DNA of 16,897 nt, from positions 1 to 16,897 of the forward strand of contig DAOTWP010000094.1 in the NCBI GenBank assembly GCA_034435675.1, given 5' to 3'. The DNA comes from DAOTWP01 sp034435675. Its GTDB lineage: Bacteria; Chloroflexota; Anaerolineae; Aggregatilineales; Phototrophicaceae. The position numbers and the translations under genes are program-made. This document shows, one piece after another, positions 13,029 through 16,897 of the stretch (the stretch's first letter is position 1; every line of letters begins with the position of its first letter). A model generated the notes under the pieces. That model ran no database searches, was not told where the DNA came from, and saw nothing but the letters and a program-made list of their open reading frames with translations.

Positions 13029-14000
13029 TCAGGCGGAACTGGCGTCAGGCGGTGTCTGTGTGCCGGGCTGTTGCTTGCAGCACTGCTGATGTTCGTAATC
13101 CAGCAGCATTTGTTTGTCCTGGACTGCGCGTTCACTGGCATAGAAGCTGCTGGCATTGCCATCCTCGCGCACGGCGCGATGGCAGGGAATCACCAGCGCG
13201 GCGCGGTTGGAATAGCACGCGCGTGCCACCGCACTGGCAGCATGGGGCTGCCCGATTGCCACCGCAATTTCACCGTAAGTGCGGGTTTCGCCATAGGGAA
13301 TGCGCCTCAGTTGATCCCACACGCGCCACTGGAATGCTGTCGCGCGGATGTCCAGCGGCAGATGCAGGTGCGGCAGCCTGCCTTCCAGATGCGCCAGAAT
13401 CGAGCTGACCCAGTCACACATCTCCGGCGTACTGCGCTCAATCTGCGCGGCGGGATATTCGTTGTAAAGACAGCGAATCAGTTCTTCTTCGCCGCCGCCC
13501 AGATGCACCGCGCAGATGCCTCTTTCGGTAATTGCCACCAAAAGCCAGCCCAGTGGACAGTCTACTATCATGTAGTGGATACACATGCCCTCTCCCCCGC
13601 GGCTGTATTCGCCGGGGGTCATCCCCAACTTCGCGTCAGTATGTTCATACAGGCGGCTGCTTGACCCATAGCCTGCGCTGTACAGCGCGTCGGTGACGGT
13701 GCTGCCCGCCCGCAGGCTGCCCTTCAGGCATTTCAGCCGGCGCGCTTCGACATATTGCCGGGGACTGATACCGACCAGTCGCTTAAACATGCGCTGCAAG
13801 TGAAAAGGACTGACACTGACATGCACACTCAGATCTGCCAGCGTGGGCGCTTCGTCAAAATGTGTTTCGAGATAATCCAGTGCTTGCTGCACCAGACGCA
13901 GGTGTTCATCCTGGACGCTGTGCGAGTCGGGTGCTTCAGAAGGCAAATGCACTGTGCCCTCTTGTGGCGCTCCTTTGGGTGTATAAGCGCTGAATGTCAT
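13029..14000 (-). CDS. ada: AraC-type regulator fused to O6-alkylguanine-DNA alkyltransferase (Ada-like)
   Basis: The 323-residue protein joins an AraC-type DNA-binding domain (about 35-134: ALDYLETHFDEAPTLADLS, SPFHLQRMFKRLVGISPRQYV, ITDALYSAGYGSSSRLYEH-like second helix pair) to a methylguanine methyltransferase domain (about 140-305). The methyl-acceptor motif IPCHR is at 271-275, with acceptor Cys273. It takes alkyl groups from O6-alkylguanine onto that cysteine. Unlike E. coli Ada it lacks the N-terminal zinc methylphosphotriester domain, so that route of activation is absent. Deviations: PCHRA instead of PCHRV, SNRAA instead of NPxx before it, and a changed loop (GNASSFY). ATG 14000 has GAGGA at 14009-14013. 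A long inverted repeat lies upstream at 14046-14098. Confidence 0.9.
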   Translation of the reverse strand: MTFSAYTPKGAPQEGTVHLPSEAPDSHSVQDEHLRLVQQALDYLETHFDEAPTLADLSVHVSVSPFHLQRMFKRLVGISPRQYVEARRLKCLKGSLRAGSTVTDALYSAGYGSSSRLYEHTDAKLGMTPGEYSRGGEGMCIHYMIVDCPLGWLLVAITERGICAVHLGGGEEELIRCLYNEYPAAQIERSTPEMCDWVSSILAHLEGRLPHLHLPLDIRATAFQWRVWDQLRRIPYGETRTYGEIAVAIGQPHAASAVARACYSNRAALVIPCHRAVREDGNASSFYASERAVQDKQMLLDYEHQQCCKQQPGTQTPPDASSA

Positions 14001-14045
14001 GCCCGTAATTCCTCTTTAGCCTGTTGTGCTACGACACCATGCAGC

Positions 14046-14098
14046 GTAGCCGAAATTGGACTTGTAATTCTAGAAGCCAACAAGACCATTTCGGCTAC
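14046..14098. repeat. Long inverted repeat upstream of the Ada-like gene
   Basis: GTAGCCGAAAT (14046-14056) is repeated exactly inverted at 14088-14098. Inside it CTTGT (14061-14065) and ACAAG (14080-14084) form a second paired step, with a small asymmetric internal loop between. No T-run follows on either strand. It could be a hairpin in the Ada-like gene leader, a regulator site, or a small mobile-element relic. Confidence 0.6.
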
Positions 14099-14185
14099 AT
14101 CAGGGTGTTAAGAGACCTTAACGGTCAGTGGGGACTGGTGCTGTTGTATGCGTGCGCTGGCAGGTTTCAGACGGCAGAGTATCGC

Positions 14186-14449
14186 TCAGATAGCACGCAT
14201 CTCGGCGGTGTCGCGCAGGGTGGCGATCTGTGGGCGCGCTTGCTCGCGCGCCTGCCGGCTGGCGAGTGCTTGCAGCGGCAGCCACAGAAGCAGGCGGAAC
14301 GGCATACTCACCGTGTGCGCCAGAACGCGGCGCAGTTCCTGCCGGCGGGGGCTGGTGCCGTCTGCCAGCGCAGCAGCAGCGCGGTACTGCGCGGCTTCGC
14401 GGTGGCGCAGCGCAATATTGGCATGGGCAGCATCATGATTGATCAGCAT
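14186..14449 (-). CDS. Small hypothetical protein, 87 residues
   Basis: ATG 14449 has an excellent ribosome site (AAGGAG at 14457-14462, 7-base gap). The product begins MLINHDAAHANIALRHREAAQ and is rich in Ala, Arg and Leu. A moderately hydrophobic stretch (about 45-64, VLAHTVSMPFRLLLWLPLQAL) could be amphipathic or membrane-associated, flanked by basic helices. No family is recognised. Overlapping plus-strand frames lack ribosome sites, so this strand is preferred. A TATAAC near 14479-14484 (minus) may be its -10. It lies alone between the Ada-like gene and the TPR protein gene. Confidence 0.6.
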   Translation of the reverse strand: MLINHDAAHANIALRHREAAQYRAAAALADGTSPRRQELRRVLAHTVSMPFRLLLWLPLQALASRQAREQARPQIATLRDTAEMRAI

Positions 14450-14572
14450 TTGATTGCTCCTTCTGCTGTTACCTTTCTATGTTATAACCCATCGCACTGC
14501 GGGGCTATCCGCTTCTTGCGAACTTATCCCGCCGGGCTGTATCTATTCAGCTATCCGTGATTTTCGACGGCG

Positions 14573-14637
14573 GACGCCCCGTTGGGTGTTCCTACACACT
14601 TGTCGTAATCCGTAGGGGCGCGTCGATGCCGTGCCCC
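14573..14637. repeat. Pair of GC-rich hairpins, possible interspersed intergenic repeat
   Basis: Two adjacent imperfect hairpins: GGACGCCC with GGGTGTTCC at 14573-14593 (one bulge), and GGGGCGCG (14615-14622) with CGTGCCCC (14630-14637) around the loop TCGATGC. GTAGGGGC...GCCCC hairpins of this kind are common intergenic repeats in Chloroflexota as I recall. No second copy lies in the window. Confidence 0.4.
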
Positions 14638-14689
14638 ACCGCACCGCCACAACCCAAACCACACGGATAGATGAATAATTACGCCGGTT

Positions 14690-15766
14690 TTATCCTGTTG
14701 ATGTCGATAAGGGGTAAGGGGCTGGTGAAGGGGTCAAAGTGGGACCGGGTGTCACATCAAGCGCGTAAGTCAGATCGTATTCCGCCACCTGCACGACGGT
14801 CACTTCATCCTGCGCGACCACCTCATAAAACCAGACCGCGCCGTTGTGCCAGCCGCTGCTGATGCGCACGCGCGTGCCCGCAGGCAGCGTCCCGGCAGGG
14901 ACGAGCAGCATCAGTGGGTAGCCGCCCATGCCGATCTGCTGCTGAAAAGCGGCAGTAGGGGTGGCATTCTGCATGCGCCATACATCAGGGTATTCCAGAT
15001 ACTCCGCCGGGACGAACAGGACACCGCCATAACCGCCATCCATGCGCACTTCGTAAATCCATCCGGCACCCGTGAAACTCTGGCTGATCAGCCAGACCAG
15101 CGTCCCGGCAGGCAGTCCGTTGACCTCGCCGCGCAGCACCAGCGGTTGACTCCAGTCCCAATATTGAAAGGGGGCGACAGGTGTGGGCAGCGGGGTCGTG
15201 GTGATGCTTTGCGGCAGCGCGGCGGGCTGCGGTGAAAAGTCAGCGCGGGTGAACAGCACAGCAGTCGTCGCTGCCAGTGTCAGCGCTGCCAGCCACAGCC
15301 CGCCGACCAGCCAGCGCCGACTATTTTCCAGGCGGTCGGGCTGTTTTTGTTTGCGCCCCATCCGTTCCAGCGGCGGGCTTTCGGCAAGGATGAAGGTGTT
15401 GCCGCTTCCCGGCACGCCGGAACCATGCAGCAGGTCGTCCAGGCTGGGGGTGTCGCCGGGCGGCGCATTTGTGCTGCTGTCTGTACCTGCTGTGCTGGAG
15501 GTACTGCCCGGATTGAGCAGGGCAAGGCTGCGCAGGCGCTTATGCGCACCGTAATGCCCCGGGTTCAACGCCAGTGCCCGCCCCAGCGCTTGAATCCGCG
15601 CGGCGGCATCTGCCGTCAGGAAACTTTCCAGATACCAGCAATCGGCATTCTGCGGGTAGGTCAGCAGCAAGTGATCCAGCAGTTGGCGCGCCCGTATGTG
15701 ATCGCCCTGCTTGATCGCACCAACAACCTGTTCGAGATCATCACGCAACTCGTCCGAATGAAACAT
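14690..15766 (-). CDS. TPR-containing single-span membrane protein with duplicated SH3-like outer domain
   Basis: The 358-residue protein starts at ATG 15766 with a very strong ribosome site (AGGGAGGTGA, 15771-15780). Residues 5-85 are TPR-like helices (AIKQGDHIRARQLLDHLLLTYPQNADCWY, ALGRALALNPGHYGAHKRL). A Ser/Thr/Gly-rich linker (about 86-145) and one membrane helix (about 152-173) follow. The part beyond the membrane contains two copies of a roughly 55-residue SH3-like unit (about 208-263 and 284-339) sharing PL.L, LPAGT.V, W.YEV and V..VAEY-like positions. The tail is Pro/Thr-rich. The layout suggests a cytosolic protein-binding TPR and a wall- or matrix-binding outer part. No enzymatic motif is seen and function is unknown. 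Confidence 0.85.
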   Translation of the reverse strand: MFHSDELRDDLEQVVGAIKQGDHIRARQLLDHLLLTYPQNADCWYLESFLTADAAARIQALGRALALNPGHYGAHKRLRSLALLNPGSTSSTAGTDSSTNAPPGDTPSLDDLLHGSGVPGSGNTFILAESPPLERMGRKQKQPDRLENSRRWLVGGLWLAALTLAATTAVLFTRADFSPQPAALPQSITTTPLPTPVAPFQYWDWSQPLVLRGEVNGLPAGTLVWLISQSFTGAGWIYEVRMDGGYGGVLFVPAEYLEYPDVWRMQNATPTAAFQQQIGMGGYPLMLLVPAGTLPAGTRVRISSGWHNGAVWFYEVVAQDEVTVVQVAEYDLTYALDVTPGPTLTPSPAPYPLSTSTG

Positions 15767-15892
15767 CTGCTCACCTCCCTATGACAGCTGTTCAATCTGC
15801 AAGAACACTGACACGGATTGCCTGCTGCCGGTTCCGCAAAGCTGCGGTACGCGGGACTGCGGCGAGGACAGAAGAACGGTGAGCGCATCGAG

Positions 15893-16345
15893 TCAGGGGC
15901 TGGTGGCGTTGTCGTTGTTGTGGAGGTGTGTCTGGTAGAACAGCGCTTTTTTCTCGCCAGGCAGCGTAAAGTCGAACCCGCACAACTTGAAAAATTCTTC
16001 TGATGAGGTTACTGCCATGACTTCGAGGATTTCGCGCTGCTGTGCTCGCGCCACACACGCGGCGACCAGCAGTCTGCCGATGCCCATACCCTGCGTCTGC
16101 GGCGCAACTGCCAGACTGCGCACTTCTGCCAGTTTGCGCGAATAGATCTCCAGCGCAGCACAGCCGACCAGCTCACCGTTCAGTTCAGCGATGAAAAACG
16201 AAGGCAGCAGCTCTTCCAGTTCGTCGAGTGTGCGCGGCAGCAGCTTGCCATCACCGACGAAAGGCGCGATAAAGCGCTCTAACCGGGGGATGTCTTCCCG
16301 AATGGCTTCTCGAATGATCACATTTAGCCCGATTTTCTGCGCCAT
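15893..16345 (-). CDS. N-acetylglutamate synthase-like GNAT acetyltransferase
   Basis: The 150-residue protein matches the acetyltransferase domain of ArgA-type N-acetylglutamate synthases: VIIREAIREDIPRLERFI (9-26), GDGKLLPRTLDELEELL (31-47), GCAALEIYSRKLAEVRSLAV (61-80), the acetyl-CoA loop QTQGMGIGRLL (83-93), and EEFFKLCGF (116-124). The amino-acid-kinase-like domain of full-length ArgA is absent, as in short bacterial synthases. The expected reaction is acetyl-CoA plus glutamate, the first step of arginine synthesis, but other substrates are possible and no arg genes are nearby. ATG 16345 lies inside the end of the upstream glycosyltransferase gene (22-base overlap), so translation is probably coupled. 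Confidence 0.85.
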   Translation of the reverse strand: MAQKIGLNVIIREAIREDIPRLERFIAPFVGDGKLLPRTLDELEELLPSFFIAELNGELVGCAALEIYSRKLAEVRSLAVAPQTQGMGIGRLLVAACVARAQQREILEVMAVTSSEEFFKLCGFDFTLPGEKKALFYQTHLHNNDNATSP

Positions 16346-16896
16346 ATAAAGATGTTCCCGATTTGCGTATCGCGCTCGTAATTGAAGATCAGCCAGTTAT
16401 TCAGTTCAGTATAGCGTTGCAGCAGCGTATTGGAATCGTCGTGGCTGCCGGTCACCCAGGGCATATAATCCGCCTGCACGACCAGCACATACGGCGGCAG
16501 CGCTGCCCACAGCACGTCTACATTTTCCTGCCGCCATTCCGGGGGATACCACTCTGCCACCAGCGGGAACTGGAAAATGAAGCGGGTTGCCGGGTTCAGT
16601 CCGGTCAGATAGTAGATTTCCGGGCGGAAACCCCAGATATACAACGAATCGCCGGGGGTTGTCCGTTCGCGCAGGTAGTCCGCCACCAGCAGCGACTCGT
16701 CGGCGACGAATTCGCCCCCCTGGAATGTCGCATAATACTCCACCTGCGGCTGTTGTCCCAGCAGATACGGCAGCGAACGTCCGAGTGTCGTCGCCGCCAT
16801 CATCGACAGCAAGCCCAGCACCACCAGTGTGCTGGCGACATCATCCAGCAGCAGCGCCTCGCGGTGGGCAAGCCGTGCCGTGCCGGGTTCGTCGTA
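16324..16896 (-). CDS. C-terminal part of a GT39-like membrane glycosyltransferase (5' end outside window)
   Basis: The frame is open to the right edge, giving 190 visible residues of the C-terminus. A hydrophobic helix (VASTLVVLGLLSMMAATTLG) is followed by a soluble domain with ESLLVADYLRERTTPGDSLYIWGFRPEIYYLTGLNPATRFIFQFPL, the pattern seen after the last membrane helix in GT39/ArnT-like glycosyltransferases (phospho-polyprenol sugar donors, extracytoplasmic domain). The ending VQADYMPWV...LQRYTELNNWLIFNYERDTQIGNIFIWRRK is typical of the same group. The catalytic N-terminal acidic residues are outside the window, so activity cannot be judged. It overlaps the acetyltransferase gene by 22 bases. 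Confidence 0.7.
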   Translation of the reverse strand, partial: YDEPGTARLAHREALLLDDVASTLVVLGLLSMMAATTLGRSLPYLLGQQPQVEYYATFQGGEFVADESLLVADYLRERTTPGDSLYIWGFRPEIYYLTGLNPATRFIFQFPLVAEWYPPEWRQENVDVLWAALPPYVLVVQADYMPWVTGSHDDSNTLLQRYTELNNWLIFNYERDTQIGNIFIWRRKSG

Positions 16897-16897
16897 A

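Noticed and set aside
14024..14560. Plus-strand 178-codon ORF over the small orphan gene
   Set aside because: It has no ribosome site and unlike-protein composition; the minus-strand 87-codon ORF has far better initiation signals.

Overview
The window looks like chromosomal DNA from a GC-rich bacterium, most likely a Chloroflexota lineage close to Anaerolineae. This is an inference from gene content: a bacterial RIO kinase, an M32 carboxypeptidase, DUF6065 and UGSC proteins, an RskA-like anti-sigma factor, and TPR or SH3-like membrane proteins. Codon usage is GC-rich and a TGnTACA(A/C)T extended -10 motif recurs. UGA is an ordinary stop in several genes here (for example the GDSL hydrolase at 1415 and the carboxypeptidase at 5325), so the genetic code is standard. 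I see no insertion sequence, prophage, CRISPR array, tRNA or rRNA.

Left part (1-5325, plus strand). After the tail of an unidentified gene come a secreted SGNH/GDSL hydrolase, a 552-base gene-poor stretch with a strong promoter, a 20-codon mini-ORF and several hairpins, then a RimJ/RimL-like acetyltransferase overlapping a RIO-type kinase by 4 bases. A complete M32 metallocarboxypeptidase with its own promoter follows.

Middle part (5331-10245, minus strand). Reading in the direction of transcription there is a HEAT-repeat protein, a DUF6065 protein, a UGSC-family selenoprotein with an in-frame UGA, and a GntR/FCD regulator. Next come a small STAS-like protein and a tRNA-dihydrouridine synthase with two tryptophans in normally invariant active-site motifs. 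The selenoprotein is the most important item. An ordinary ORF caller would end it at the UGA (8125-8127) and lose its C-terminal 79 residues; directly after the UGA lies a perfect 8-bp hairpin with the geometry of a bacterial SECIS element.

Right part (10410-16897, minus strand). An ECF sigma factor and its RskA-like membrane anti-sigma factor are followed by a degenerate receiver-like protein, an AraC-type regulator fused to O6-methylguanine-DNA methyltransferase (Ada-like), an 87-residue orphan protein, and a TPR/membrane protein with a duplicated SH3-like outer domain. An ArgA-like acetyltransferase and the C-terminal part of a GT39-like membrane glycosyltransferase that runs off the right edge complete the window. 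The non-coding stretches hold several inverted repeats without terminator T-runs, which are better candidates for operators or structured leaders than for terminators.
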